Below, piece after piece: positions 1 to 45,211 of a stretch of 64,000 nt of DNA. The position numbers and the translations under genes were made by a program. The notes beneath the pieces are model-generated. The model was not told the DNA's origin, searched no databases, and worked only from the letters and a program-made list of their open reading frames with translations. Source of the DNA: Lutraria lutraria (Eukaryota; Mollusca; Bivalvia; Venerida; Mactridae); the NCBI GenBank assembly GCA_964023205.1, contig OZ026840.1, positions 13,744,454 through 13,808,453 of the forward strand, given 5' to 3'. How positions within the stretch are numbered: position 1 is the stretch's first letter; every line of letters starts with the position of its first letter.

Positions 1-696
1 GATAAAATCTCATTAATGCCTTGGAGACTACTCCATTTTACATTTTTATAAAATGTTTATTTTAGTGAATGAACTTCTTTGTATGCATTGGTTATATAAT
101 AGTTTTGACAGTTTTACTCAAAACAACAGGGTGGGGGTGGGGTAAATACTGGATTTACCGGTAATTATGTTTATCCAGGAATACTCAGTACAGACTGATG
201 TTCTAAATGTTTTATATCTTAAAAGGTTATCCTGTCTGTTGTGTGTATTTATATTTTACTTATATTGTACGTAACTTGATGCTTCAAAAGCTATAGAGTA
301 CAAAATAATTGTTTGTTTCTGGTAAACTGGCCGACCTTAATTTTTCCCCCTGAGACCTTAAACTTTTTTAGACCAAAGAAATGGTAATCCACTTTCTCAC
401 TTTTTTACCATTCCCACATACTTTCAAGAACAAAAAAAAACACCCGACCTAACAACTATTTAAAGCATGTAACCACTAACAAGAAACAAGCATTTGTTTC
501 TGTCTAGCCTTAAACTATCTTCAAGATATTCTGTATCATATTGTAGAAGATGATTGAGTACAAGGCCGTAGAGATATACCACCTGTTTCATCCAAGGTGT
601 GTTACAGACCTCCTTTAATGTATCTTCCTGATTATATAAGATAACCTCTCAGATAGATATGTCTTCCTCCCATTTACCGAATATTTCCTAAAATTA

Positions 697-712
697 CCCC
701 CCCCCCCCCCCC
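697..712. repeat. C16 homopolymer
   Basis: Sixteen consecutive C on the plus strand; length is prone to sequencing and replication error. Confidence 0.9.
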
Positions 713-775
713 TGGGCCAAACGGACTTCATAAATTACGAAACTTTTTCAATTTGGGAAGTGTTAATCACAACAA

Positions 776-1052
776 TTTTTGAGTAGATGAACTATTTTGG
801 GGTAAATGAACTGTTTTTGAGTAAATGGACTATTTTTGTGTAAATTAACTGTTTTGGGGACAAATGAACTGTTTTGGAGTGAATGAAATATTTTGGGGTT
901 AATGAACTGTTTTATGCAGATGAACTATTTTGGAGCGAATTATATATTTTTATGTAGATAAACTATTTTTGGTAAATGAACTGTTTTGAGGTTAATGAAC
1001 TATTTTGTGTAAATGAAACTACATGTATTTTGGAGTAAATAAACTATTTTTT
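776..1052. repeat. Degenerate minisatellite, about 20-24 bp unit
   Basis: Repeated 'ttttggggtaaatgaactgt' with variants (gagtaaatggact, gttaatgaactg, gtgtaaatgaaac), about 12 units of uneven length. Confidence 0.75.
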
Positions 1053-1876
1053 AAAAGATTTTTAATCGTCTATGACAAGATATGTTTTTTTCACGTTCCT
1101 AACAAAGCATAGGGGAGTTAATTCAGGATGGGGCATTTAACAGAGACAGTTTGGTATGAATGGTTCACATACAACAGTACAACTGCACTATGTACTGGTA
1201 TATACATCTATGTTATTGCTAAAATTTTATAATTTAGAAACCTAAACACAGACAGGATAACAATGTAATTATTTATATATGATTTCAATTGACGTAAAAA
1301 GCTTATTTTCGCCCTTCAAATTCTGATTCACTGTACACTAGTATATCACATCATATTGCAGTAACTCTAGAAATCAGTGCACCATGAAATCCAGCAGAGT
1401 TATGGGTAGTTATTTCAACATGCATTTTAGCTTGATTCATGATAAAAGCACTTTAATGCAGCAACAATCGCTGATGATGCAGCGAAGCATGAAACTTCAT
1501 AGGTATTTAAATGTTGTAACAAGACACTCAGGAATTTCATTAACAACAAATGAACGTCTAAAATCATAATGTATATATACAAGACATCATAGTGGCTGGG
1601 AACCATCCTTTAAAGCTTATGAAATAACCTAAAAAAATTGGCTCCACTGGTTCCCGTATCTTCTTCATATTTTTCATAATTGAACTCAGTAATTAAAGAT
1701 ATTTGTGTTTACGCAGAGTAATACATTTAGCAACTTTACTGTTTATTTATAGTTTATAATTTCTCTTTTGATTTTAATAACATTTAATTGTTATAAATTT
1801 TTCATATAGTCACAGCTGGTTAATCTAAATTAAACATTTTAAACCCTATGTAACATGTAATGATATTGGAAATAAC

Positions 1877-1945
1877 AAATTTGGGTAGGGGATTTTTTGG
1901 TGAGTAGGAAGTATTACTGCAAAAAAATTTTTTAAGGCTGGCCTA
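1877..1945 (-). mobile_element. TAGGCCAT element fragment, inverted
   Basis: Read on the minus strand it begins TAGGCCAGCCTTAAAAAA and continues to 'cctactcaccaaaaaatccc' and 'ctacccaaatt', the layout of the TAGGCCAT family. Confidence 0.4.
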
Positions 1946-2044
1946 ATGATTATCATAACGTTTCCAACACGTTTTTACTGAAGTTTATAGTTCCCATTCT
2001 GAATAAGCTGTGTTTTTTTAAAATCAAAGTACCCTGGTGAGTAT

Positions 2045-2314
2045 AAAAAGACTTCAAAAAGAAGAGTTAAATGTTTTTTTTAAATAAAAGAGACTTCAGT
2101 ATGAAGAGTTACATGTTTTTTTAAATAAAAGAGACTTCAAAAAGAAGAGTTACATGATTTTTTAAATAAAAGAGACTTCAATATGAAGAGTCACATGCGT
2201 TTTTAAATAAAAGAGACTTCAGTATGAAGAGTTACATGATTTTTTAAATAAAAGAGACTTCAATATGAAGAGTTACATGATTTTTTAAATAAAAGAGACT
2301 TCAATATGAAGAGT
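2045..2314. repeat. 41-bp tandem repeat, about 6.5 units
   Basis: Unit AGAGACTTCAATATGAAGAG then TTACATGATTTTTTAAATAA, A. The string (a)tatgaag recurs at a 41-bp step (2221, 2262, 2303). It lies in the NIDO intron, starting about 25 bp beyond the exon 4 donor. Confidence 0.88.
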
Positions 2315-2338
2315 AATTTGTTTGAGAATATGACATAC

Positions 2339-34472
<32,134 letters not shown>

Positions 34473-36929
34473 AAATGTCACATGATGTATATGGTACCCG
34501 GCTAGTTATACTGTTGTCAAACATAGCGTTGGAAGGGTCAGTGGTTCCTGGCGTGGCACAAATAGTCTACGAGAGATCATTTAGTCCAGATCTTTGTTCT
34601 ACGATAGGAGACACAACTTCTGACCAGTTCTATAACGGTACAACCTAATTAATATGCGTCAGGTACAGAAACTAATAACTTAAGATATACTTTTTAAAAC
34701 GGTGATAATACGCCTTTAAAATGAATGATCACTGTAAAATATAGGATTTTTCCCAGCTATGAATTGGTTACTCTTCATCCACATTCAAAGGCTACCAAAA
34801 TCAGATCCGTCATAACTACAAGATGACCCCAAACCAATGATCTAATCATATTGCATTAACTTTCATGTACATGTTTGTAAACACACTGGTTTTAAGTCAT
34901 CCGACGTTGAAAGAAGAAAAAACTATACACCGCACGTGTGTTTAGTAAATAGTTTCAACTCTGATACAATATACGAACGTCTACACGCTGCACATACATA
35001 ACATGTCATTTACTCAACAATACAGTGACCATGCACTTACAGTTAAGAGATTACCGCTTAAAAACTCATTCAAGTACTTACATATTTATACCAAAATATA
35101 ATAATTTAAATCCAAGTTAAGCATCACTTTTTATCAATAAGACTTCAACCAATCACTCACGCTTAATTCGGCATATTACCACCAGAATGTGCCGTTAATA
35201 CGTAAGTAACGGAGTAAGTAATTCCAAAACTTTTATACATTGGTAGCTCCTTTGTTATAAATATGGACGTACTCACAGAACTTATTTATTGAACTAACAC
35301 AAATAAATGACTTATATCCATCAAAATTCTGATCAAATTTCACCAAATATCATTGATTGTTAACTTATACCACTTAAAAACTCATCGTTCATTCTGCTTG
35401 TAACGTCCAATACACTGACTATATTAAACTATACTGTACAGCGTGTAATGTAGGTCATCTGACTACACTACTGTTCGTACGCTACGCGGTAGACATTCTT
35501 TAGGCGAGCTCCGCGCGTAGATGCGATGTTAGTTTCCTAAAAATTAAGAAAATATCAAAGTTTATCCGATGTTTTTTGTCTATATATCTTACTTAAATGA
35601 CTTGAATAAAATTAAAATAAGTGTATGCGTTGGTTTATGGACTAAAACCGAAAATACTTCAACATATTTTACCTATTGTTACTGAATAGTTAGATGCAAA
35701 CAGAGTAAATGGTCTATTCAAATCAATAGTAATTATAAAATTGCATTAAATCTTCTTAAAATATCGTAAAATCGTACTAAATCATTCTCTGTCAGCGAAA
35801 AAATAGTGTTAAATGCGAGTATTATTAATCTAAGCCACAGAGTCTCAAACAAATATTTACCGCGTACACGATTCACTGAAGTGCTTTCGGTTTCTCGTAT
35901 GCGAGGGCGTGGTCGCTAAATTACACGATTTCTCGCGATTGTACATTTATATAATTTACCTCATTTGTAGAATTACCAACAATCTTCAAAATAAAACAAA
36001 TTTGAGAATTCTAAGTGGTGTACTTTTTTAGATATTCGAAATTATATTAGTCGCTACCGGCTTCAGGTCAACTTGTACTCAACGAGTTACATAGAATGTT
36101 TCCGGGGTACAATATGGGGAAATCGATAAGAACTGATTTACTTCACCAACATACGTAAGTAAGTCTTCTTCCGGGGGGAACTGTAAGTGAGTTGACGATT
36201 GTAGTTTGAGATTATGTCCATATTTAAACTTGTTCTATCTCAAAACGCACATATGGGCATTAAACCAATCGACTACATGTATGAGATAAGATTATTGACA
36301 TGCTGAGTCATTGAATCTTTGATCAAATAAACCACTATTGACTGCAAATGATCGATTTTTCAAGCGAGTGACTGCGCATTTTTATCATTTAATATATTAA
36401 TGGTTTATTAACAATAAACTTCTTTATCCAACCTTAGCATGTCATTAATGAACATACATGTCCTTTGTACAGATATACATGTAAAGGCAGTACAGTACAT
36501 GTATACATTACACTTATATCATTTTGAGTGCATGTTTGTTTACTAGCACAAATCATGTGAATTAGAAATACGTCATTAGAGCTACTGTGGTAAAAACCGG
36601 CATATTTTGTGTCTGTAAATATCATAATTGTCGTAAAATATTTTTTGACAGGATTCGTAAATAAAGTGATAAGATAAGCCGCGAAATTATAAAAACAAAT
36701 CAAGATAATAGAGTATGTACAATATTTTAAAAATATCATAGCTGAAGTTTTACTTCAAAACCCACCCGGCCTGTATGTGTAGCGCTAGGTTGGTAGCTAT
36801 GAAGATCCGTTCGGAAATATAAATTGTGACGTCGATTGAACCAATTAACTTCGAACCGGGTGTACTGGTAAACTGGTTCCCGTTGACTTGTGTGTACAAA
36901 GCCAACAGGTACGGCCTAAAATTTCCAGG

Positions 36930-36995
36930 AAGCTGATTGGTCAATTTCGATCGGAATCCGGGCAGAATTCTGCCCGGGGGATCTCGCGAGACTTT
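36930..36995 (-). promoter_or_regulatory. Promoter-like cluster: CCAAT box, GC palindrome and TCTCGCGAGA
   Basis: On the minus strand, TCTCGCGAGA (36982-36991) is followed by the 20-bp palindrome CCGGGCAGAATTCTGCCCGG (36958-36977) and then TTGACCAATCAGC, a canonical CCAAT box (about 36934-36946). TCTCGCGAGA is a known animal core-promoter element, bound by BANP in mammals, and CCAAT boxes bind NF-Y. Their order fits leftward transcription, 2.5 kb upstream of the NIDO gene's first coding exon. No TATA box or transcript start can be read. Confidence 0.45.
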
Positions 36996-38485
36996 GCATT
37001 ATCGATGCACATTTCGCGCGTAATTTAAATAATAGATAAAGATTAGGGAACTGGATAGTTATTTTCTGATATTGGTCGTTGGAACACTTAATTAAGTAGC
37101 ATTTAAATACACACAGTGTACTTAAATGTATTTTGAAATAGAATACCGACCCTTAAAAAAATATATTTAAGAAATATTTGTAAAATCGAGTACTCGATCA
37201 CGGTCGGTGTGGGAGATTTTTTTTCACTTATGTAGATTTTTATAATTTTTATTATTATTCGTTAAACTGTCAAATAACATTAATCACCGTACACAATTAT
37301 AACTTTTTGAGTGTTACAACCTGATTTTATATTCTTATTTAAAGTAATCAAATCCCGCGATAATAAGACGTGAATCAACGGGAATACAAGCTATTGTATA
37401 AGTCCTTGGTCGTGCCCAATCTGATTCTGGACTACGTGTTTTAAAATTAATTAATGCAAACAGTATAGTTGATCATCAATTGACCAGTATTTATCATTGT
37501 CTCAATTTCAATACATGCATTGATAAAATCAAGATAAGTGGCCAATTAAGAAGTTGTTATGCAATATTGCGTAACACGACCGTCTCACTTCCTGGACCCT
37601 TATAAGGGAGAAATATTTTATTGATCATTTCACCGAAGGGGGTCAATATTCTTTAGCACTTGTGTCTGATACCATGTTAAATTTACAATATACAGCATAG
37701 ATCATAATCTTAATTACTCCTAATTTAATTCAGTTTTGTCAAGTCAGATGTTAACGAAAAGAAATTAAGTAACACAATAATTACTTAAAATGTCACTGGG
37801 CATATACTGATATACATTTTGTATATAAGATATATATTTTAATTGTAAATAAAGAAAAATATGTTTTAAAGGAATTAATACATATTAGACCGAACTATGC
37901 ATATATTTATACATATGATTTTTTTTAAAAAGAAAATCATTCAACAACAATAAAAAAATAAATCAAGGCATTAATTGATATTTTCAAGATATGTATCTTG
38001 ATATGTTATATGACTATACTGTAACGAATATTCACAAAGTAACTTCTAGCAACTATATTTTTTTATTTTGAATAAAGGGTATCCATGAGATATTCAAACA
38101 TCAGCACTAACATCTCCGCGTACATTATCAGATGTACTGAAATCCCCGATGTTTCTAGAATGAACAGCAACCAATGAAATAGCTAAAACGGGTTGACCAA
38201 TCAGAACGCTGGAAAATTTAGACCGTACCTGTTCCTTTGGTGCACTGCATCATGGAACGGGAACCAGTTTAGTGTACTGGTATATAAATCTCATTAGGAC
38301 TCTAGTCTGGATTACCTGCCCCTTTGTATACATGTTTTTCAATAGAAGCCAGGAACCAGACTGATTAGTTTGACTAAAATCCACGTTTGTCCGTCCAGTT
38401 GCGCATTCATTTCTTCGGTCAAAATAGACAAACTTACCTTTTTTAATTTGATTTATATGTTGTTTAACGATCCATTCGACAGCTA

Positions 38486-38766
38486 AGGTCATTTCAGAGC
38501 CTCCCCAGAGAGAAGGGAGATAAGATGCAGGATAACCGTGTATTTCTAAATCTCCGTATTTTTTTTTCGAATAGTTTTCCTGGTTCTTAATCGTGCCTGG
38601 TGCAAAGCACCGATAAACACTTCGCCCCTTTCCCTGTGATTTTTAGACACTGCTATGTATTTCGGGTGGCGAAACTGAAAAAGCATTCCTGAGAAATTCC
38701 CGAGTATTGCACCCATGACCCTTCGTCCAATAGTCCATTGCGTTACCACTCGACCACCGTTCAACC
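38486..38766 (-). mobile_element. SINE family C, full copy (inverted)
   Basis: On the minus strand it starts with an A-box-like head (GAACGGTGGTCGAGTGGTAA), passes 'gggtcatgggtgcaatactc', 'tgcaccaggcacgatta', 'accaggaaaactattcg', and ends at 'ggctctgaaatgacct'. Relatives are at 54277-54516 and 22185-22280. Confidence 0.7.
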
Positions 38767-39194
38767 ATACAAATATCAATATTCTCATTGACGGCCCGAT
38801 TACTGTCTGCATTTATATGTACATGTATATAAACAAATATTTGAACATCAAGGTCGTGATCAACTGCACTATAAAAAGAGTAAATTGACGATAGCTTAGT
38901 CGAATACAAACATAGTTATGTTAAATTTTAGTATATAAACTTAAAAGCTCTATATATTTTTATCGATGTTAAGAAAAAATACGGTCAATAACCGTGCTAA
39001 CATATTATTAAATTGCCCTTGAAAAAATGGACCCTAGTGATTCGTTAAATTTTCAAATAATGATTTAAACAAACGAAATTCGGGACTGGTGGCAAAAAGT
39101 GTGTACAATTAATGTAGGATTGTTAAGTCGTTTTGAGTTTAATGACTGTATTAGGAGTATTTCAGTTATGTGAACGTCCTAACCAGTGTCATTG

Positions 39195-39430
39195 ATTATT
39201 ATTTCATCTATCTATTCATTATTTATTTATTATTTATCAATTATTTACTGATTGTTTTATACATAATCGATCTATTATTTATCTATTATTTATTTATTGA
39301 ATTATTTATTTTTAAATATAAATTGTTCATTGTTTGCTCATTAGTTTTATTTATTATCTATTCATTTTTCATAATTTATTTATTTAAATCTAATAATTAT
39401 TTATTAATTATTATCTATTTATTATTTTCT
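39195..39430. repeat. (TTATTTA)n-like AT-rich low-complexity tract
   Basis: Repeated ATTTATTTATTATC-type motifs for over 200 bp. The long open frame here is an artefact of low stop density in this T-rich pattern. Confidence 0.75.
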
Positions 39431-39643
39431 TTGCTGAGACTTGGTCAGTGTTATAAACTGGAAGAAAAGGGAAAAATATTTGATTGAAGATCTAAAGATT
39501 ATTGTTCGCGTCAACTTAGTGAATGGTGGGTGAATGCCCTGTGCAAGCTGGAGGTGTAAAATACTGTACATTTTGTAACAAGACAAAGAGACCACACAAT
39601 GACATGTAGCACCAGAGTCCATGATTCGGCTGTTCGAACCATC

Positions 39644-39908
39644 ATTTTGTTTCATTGGGTTTGGCGCAGTTTCTTAATTACTAGTATATACGGCGACCAG
39701 TTTACAAAACCAATTTTCCTGGACTGTATATTGACCAGCCCTTACTTACCTTTCTACATATGGAGCCGGCAACCATTCCATATTTGGAGCAAAATTGACA
39801 TTTTTGTCAAATTTTCGTAGACGGGTATAATAAGTGTGGCGACTGGGATTCGAATCCGGATGGCCGAGTTACAAGCCCAGCAGACTGACCCACGGCCACG
39901 GCTTCGAA
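39644..39908 (-). mobile_element. tRNA-derived SINE, family B, copy 2 (inverted)
   Basis: On the minus strand: GCCGTGGCCGTGGGTCAGTC, TGCTGGGCTTGTAACTCGGC, a strong B box GGATTCGAATCC (39846-39857), the body 'ggctggtcaatatacagtcc', 'tggtcgccgtatatac', and the tail 'gccaaacccaatgaaaca'. The tRNA-like head could be mistaken for a real tRNA with a TGT anticodon, but it continues into the SINE body. Confidence 0.78.
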
Positions 39909-40801
39909 CTATCAATATACAAGCATGTAGCAAAAAACCCCACTTTTTTTATTGAAACGTAATTATCCCTGGTTTTTGTTTGTTGTTATTCATTAAATAC
40001 TACAGTCATCTGTTTGCAAATGAAGCAAAAATATATCAGTTTTTTGCATTGAAGCTGTTTGTACTAAAGAAATAAACAAATATGGCATATTTTTAAGCAG
40101 GGCGTATGTAGTGCTCTTCTATATTAAATCTTTAAGTACTTCACTCAAGTATTTCATTTCTTAAATCAAAGATTCAATGACCTCCTTCAAAATCCACTTG
40201 ACATACTGATTATCACAGATTATCACGTATTTATATGTTCAAATGTATAAAGTGATTGAACTTAAATATCTCTTATGATCGAACGTAAACAATTCTATAA
40301 ATCGTCTTTTCTTTCAGGGAATCCGCCCGGAAGTGGATATTTTAGGATATAAATACTGATATGTAAGCATGATGGCAATAAGTATTAGAAACAGTGTACA
40401 TGATGGTCTACGTGCAGTCAAAAATGAAAATCTACCATAAGGATATTAGACATCAAGAAAAACCGCAACCCCAAGGCATTAGACAGGACTATATGCACAT
40501 GGGGGGATTTGATAATCAATTTCCACAAATGTCTAATTCCCCTATATAACCCCGCCCCTCTCTCTGTAAGTGCATAATTTAAATGTGTATTCTACGAAGC
40601 TTGATTGAATCTCTTTCGGGTATGTGGATTTACGGGGCAAAACAGCTTTGAGACTCGTGCCCGAAAATGTGGTCTTGACTGTTTGTTAGATTCCCACCCA
40701 CAGTCTCCGGACTGGTACGACATTCTAATCCTCAACACCACTCGCAATTTTGTTAAATTTGAATTGAAGGAATTCAAACCCGGATCGCATGAATAAAAAA
40801 T

Positions 40802-40928
40802 CCTCTGAGACTGACCTCAAATTTTATAAACCCATTTTCTAGTTTTACCTCTTATATACCTAATTTCCGAAGTCAAATATAGTCGAATCTGGTCCTGAAG
40901 GTATACAACTTCAGGTCAGTCTCAGAGG
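40802..40928. mobile_element. Small inverted-repeat element, 127 bp
   Basis: CCTCTGAGACTGACCT at 40802-40817 and its exact complement at 40913-40928. The interior is AT-rich and non-coding. There is no second copy in the window, so it could also be a chance or ancient foldback. Confidence 0.5.
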
Positions 40929-41532
40929 TCAAATCTTATTTAATTGACAATGTGAGACTTGAGTTTGGAGACTGATATCAAGTTCTATAACCTCGGCTCC
41001 TGGAATCATTCATTTTTCGAGATTTTAAGACAAGGTTTAATATCGTTTGCTTCATGCACTTTGTTTAGAATCAGACAAGATAAATAAAACAAAGATATCT
41101 TAATGTGATATCATACACCTGAATAATATGCCTACACAGGATGAATGCTCTAATTAATGTCACCTGAAAGTTTATTTTGGGCTTCAAGAGGTCTTTAACA
41201 CATTTATTATCTTTTAAGTATTGATGGTAGACTGCTGATGTTTGTCCTGTCGTCTGGTTTGTTCCTTCCCTGATGTCAGAACCCAATGACTTGATATGGG
41301 ATCATGTCACGTGTCTACGACATGCTGTCGCAGGGTGACAGCCCTATATCTACAAGGTGCTGTTACAGACTCAGTATAACAACATATAGCGATCAGATGT
41401 CGAACATCTGAATGACCAGGTCGGTCAAACGAAAAAAACCGACTAGTAGACTGCGTGAATGTTAAATTGGTTCCCGTCCTATGTCGCAGTGCACCTTCTT
41501 CACACAGAGTCAGCGGGAACCAGTTTATACAT

Positions 41533-41605
41533 GGATTCTCCTAGTCTGGTACCCGTCTCCAATCTTACAGTACTGTAAGAGACGGGTACCAGACTAGGAG
41601 AATCC
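41533..41605. repeat. 73-bp near-perfect palindrome
   Basis: The arms GGATTCTCCTAGTCTGGTAC, CCGTCTC and the exact complement flank a short centre that is itself palindromic (TCTTACAGTACTGTAAGA). It abuts a 61-64 bp tandem array that also carries 'tacatggattc'. Confidence 0.88.
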
Positions 41606-41610
41606 CACTA

Positions 41611-41880
41611 CTGAGCAACTGCATTCCATTAGCCAACGAGAACCTTTTTTTACATGGATTCCCCCATTGTCTACTGGGCAACTGTATTCCATTAGCCAAC
41701 GAGAACCTGTTTTTACATGGATTCCCCCATTGTCTACTGAGCAACTGCATTCCATTAGCCAACGAGAACCTTTTTTACATGGATTCCCCCATTGTCTTCT
41801 GGGCAACTGCATTCCATTAGCCAACGAGAACTTTTTTACATGGATTCCCCCATTGTCTACTTGGCAACTGCATTCCATTA
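41611..41880. repeat. 61-64 bp tandem array, about 4.4 units
   Basis: GCAACTG starts at 41614, 41678, 41741, 41803 and 41864: spacings of 64, 63, 62 and 61. The unit contains CATTCCATTAGCCAACGAGA, a T-run, ACATGGATTCCCCCATTGTC. Much of the length change lies in the T-run. Confidence 0.9.
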
Positions 41881-42755
41881 GGACACCGCGCTTCAGTGCT
41901 GTGCCAATAATACTGTTAATAAATTGAAAACCAAGACAATTGAACAAACAAACTAACAAAGACATGTTCGATCAGCATTAGCATTTAAATTAAGGCGTGA
42001 ACACTTGTATGTTCCCGATTACATATGCTATGTATGTTGAGAATGTCTTATTTCATTTTTTTATTACTAGACTTACTCATGAAAGTTTGTGTAAATGTAA
42101 ACATTCATACAGTAGAAGATGTACTGGTGATTCCTCGAGCCTAATAAAAAGTCTAATTAGATTAGGACGTGTGACTAAAAATAAACATCTTTTTACGCCT
42201 AATCGAGTTTAGAACGCGTAGGGCATGAAATTATTTCTCTCCTTGTTGCTATAGGTTTCAAATTCACTTGGACAGGTTTAATAAATCGGCATGAGTTTAT
42301 ACCAGTTTGTAACTCAACAGATTCTCCATCATTGACCGAATTAGCTGAACGCCGAAAAAAACGATCTCCAGACATGGGCGTTCCCAATTCGCCAGATTGG
42401 TAAGATATGATAAAGAAGTTTGAGTTGGTACGGAATGTGCAAAATTCTTTATTGGTAATTAAGCCATAATTTATACATGCATGTTTTCTTTTCCATATCA
42501 GCCAATTTTGGGAAACTGACATTTAGCGAAACTTTTGATCAAAGAAAACATCTTAAGCTGTTCTTTGTCTGATTCTATGTTGTTTTATCATGGTATCTGA
42601 GATTTTTATGTGAAGTTGCAAGTATGATTCCATTAAAATAATTGTATTTGTAGGCCTTGGACTAGGCACATATTCTCTGTAGTGATTTTGGTTAAATGTC
42701 AATCGTCCGCCATCTATGATAATTCATTCTGAGATGTTGGTGCATATGGCTTCAT

Positions 42756-42830
42756 TCGTAACTACTCGGGCATTTCCGTTACTGAGAAATACGTACATTT
42801 GTTAGACAAACGCCGAGGAGTTCCGATTGA
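42756..42830. repeat. Internally deleted copy of the 22485-22850 element
   Basis: It carries both ends (TCGTAACTACTCGGGCATTT and AACGCCGAGGAGTTCCGATT) but almost none of the interior. Confidence 0.45.
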
Positions 42831-43204
42831 TATAGCTGATGACTTGGTCAGATAAATCTAGTAATCTTGGTAAGGTTAGACTAGCGATATCTTCGACAAA
42901 TTTATAGAAAACATATTATTTTCATGCCACGAATATCGATAGAAAACTTTTTTCTCTAAAAATACCATATCATGAGCACTAGGCTTATCTGGAGGATATC
43001 TTGAAGTGCTGTCATTTTTTTGTTCTTAGTTATATATAATTTTCCATGTTTATATTTTGATGTAATTTTTCTTCAACGAACAAAAACCCGGTTATTACGA
43101 ACACATGTTTATTTCGAGTATTTGGTCTGGTCCTATGACTCCTCGAGATAACGATGGTTTACCGTAATACGTACAATTGTTCGTACGTTCCCGTGCGCTT
43201 TAAT

Positions 43205-43620
43205 TGAACGAGTACCGTACAAAAAATGACGTATTTTTCACATGTTTCCATGTGATCCGTACAAAATGTATCTGTTTTTCCATGTACATGTTTTGTACAA
43301 AATTGACGGGTTTTTCCTGTTACGTGCAAAATTGCCGTGTTTTTCATATGTTCATGTGTTACGTGCAAAATTAACGTCTTTTTTTCATGTGTTACGTGCA
43401 AAATTGACGTCCTTTCCAATGTCTGTTTCATGTGTTCCGTACAAAGTTTTCATGTGTTCCATACAAATTGACGTATTTTTCCACGCGTTTCCATAAAAAA
43501 ATTGATATATTTCCCTTGTGTTTCCATGTGTTTCGTACACAATCGCTGTATTTTTCAAGTGTTCCCTTGTGTTACGTACACAATTGCTATGTGTTCCCAT
43601 GTGTTTTCAAGCGAATTTCT
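43205..43620. repeat. Degenerate tandem repeat, 'gttacgtgcaaaattgacgt' unit
   Basis: About 12 units of 25-45 bp built from TTACGTGCAAAATTGACGTC, TTTTTCATGTGTTCCATGTG. Open frames on both strands come from the repeat. Confidence 0.8.
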
Positions 43621-45034
43621 GATCCTTATACAACTTAAGCCTAGCTGGTATTATCGCGCACATTCAGCAAATTGTGTTTTGTTTGGTGAGTCATGTAAGA
43701 TTTGCTTTATCAGAAAGGTTAACAAAGGTTATCATGAATGCTCAAATCAATAAAAAAAGTTTTAGTTCTTATCCGGTAGATGGCGTTGGCGAGTTGAAAT
43801 ATGGGCTAAATGCGCGGGACATCATCAAAAGAAATCCTTGTTCTTAAAACAGCAACAACACACTTTTTGCTTGAGTAAAGTTCACTCTGTTTGTTTAGCC
43901 CCCAATTTCCGAAATCTGACATCCACTCAAACAGTTCTCATCCGCAAAAACCGGTAAAAATACAAACTGAGCGACACTTCTTTTGAACAAGGAACTAAAC
44001 TCTACCAACCACGTATAATTAAACTTTAAATTTATGTTTCACTGGCTTCATTGAAAGGATTATCATACACGCCCATTTTATCATAATAAATACAGCACTT
44101 GAAGTATTGCTGATCATGTAAATGCAGCAGATAAGGGAAATATGATTCTAAATAATGTTATCATTATATCTATCTATCATAAACTACCTGAATCAAATGC
44201 TGCATTAAATTCCTGTCGTGGGAGTATCATGGTGATCATCGAACCTATTTACAGCTACAATGTAGTTTTTTCATACTTTCTTAGTTTTTAAAGTGATGAA
44301 TGTCGTATAAAGAATAATAAGGCAAATAATTAAAAAAAAGCCTGAAGCGAAATGAAGAATGCTTTGTTAGTTTACGCGAATCTGGTTTGTGATTTTAGTT
44401 CATACGGTATATACAGCATATAGTATACTAGTAGTCGATTCATTCGTGTTTTTGCCGCTAAAGCAATATTTCAGATACGAATTGACGTCAGCACTACACC
44501 GGTGCTAATTCGAAGAGATATTTTCCAAGGACGTGGGAAGTCTGCAAAGTACACCATACATAACGTTTAACGATTTTTTCGGTAATAACTTGAATATTTG
44601 TAAAAGAAAACCTTCCCAGTCTGGTATGACTGTTAAAAGTCCCCATCACTCTAATTTTTTTTGATCAAGTAACACAGTGCTTTCGAATGTTCGCGTGAAC
44701 AATTGTATTTGTTATTTGCATTTATTTCCAATTATAAGAAGTGTGGACAAAAACCTATGAGAACAAGTGTGAAGTTAAAAGCAAAGTGTTCCCCAAGGAC
44801 TTAACAGAATTTAACAGTTAGATTATGTACCATAGAATATGCTTTAATTTACAGAACATTAATTGCCATTATAAAAATAAAACATCGACACCTGACTGAG
44901 GACATACCTCTCTAGTCATACAGAAATAAGGTAAAAAGAAACGAGAAGCTCTGCGTTCAGTAAAAGCACAAGGCCCCGGTGATATGCTTACAATATACTT
45001 TGAATCTGTAGAAATAGAAGCAAAGTTTCAAATA

Positions 45035-45211
45035 CAGTGAAACCTCTCCAGAGCGGCCCTCTGTAGAGCAACAACCTCTCTATAAAAATACCTTCAGAAT
45101 TCCCCTAAACTGATATTTACTACAAATTTTAACCTCTGTAGAGCAACAACCTCTAAACAACGGTCAGTATCTGTAGCTCTCACAGGGTGTTGCTCTACAG
45201 AGGTTGTACTG
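45035..45211 (+). mobile_element. Pogo/Tigger-like miniature element, intact, 177 bp
   Basis: The ends are CAGTGAAACCTCTCCAGAGC and, read inward from the right, CAGTACAACCTCTGTAGAGC; both are flanked by TA. CAGT...ACTG termini at TA dinucleotides are typical of pogo-type (Tc1/mariner superfamily) elements. The interior repeats the motif 'gagcaacaacctct' and encodes nothing. Other copies: 47099-47268, 56349-56525 and 32734. Confidence 0.78.

Noticed and set aside
39170..39487. 105-residue hydrophobic plus-strand frame
   Set aside because: Translation of a (TTATTTA)n-like tract; low-complexity artefact.
39841..39905. tRNA gene (TGT anticodon) on the minus strand
   Set aside because: The tRNA-like part runs straight into a body and tail shared with the SINE at 26901-27086.
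40605..40796. 63-residue plus-strand open frame after a TATATAA and GC-box-like stretch
   Set aside because: It begins at TTG, not ATG, with no recognised domain; the strand symmetry of open frames suggests chance.
42199..42522. 107-residue open frame on the minus strand with an ATG
   Set aside because: No similarity recognised, no splice or promoter context; kept out of the gene list but could be checked with RNA-seq.
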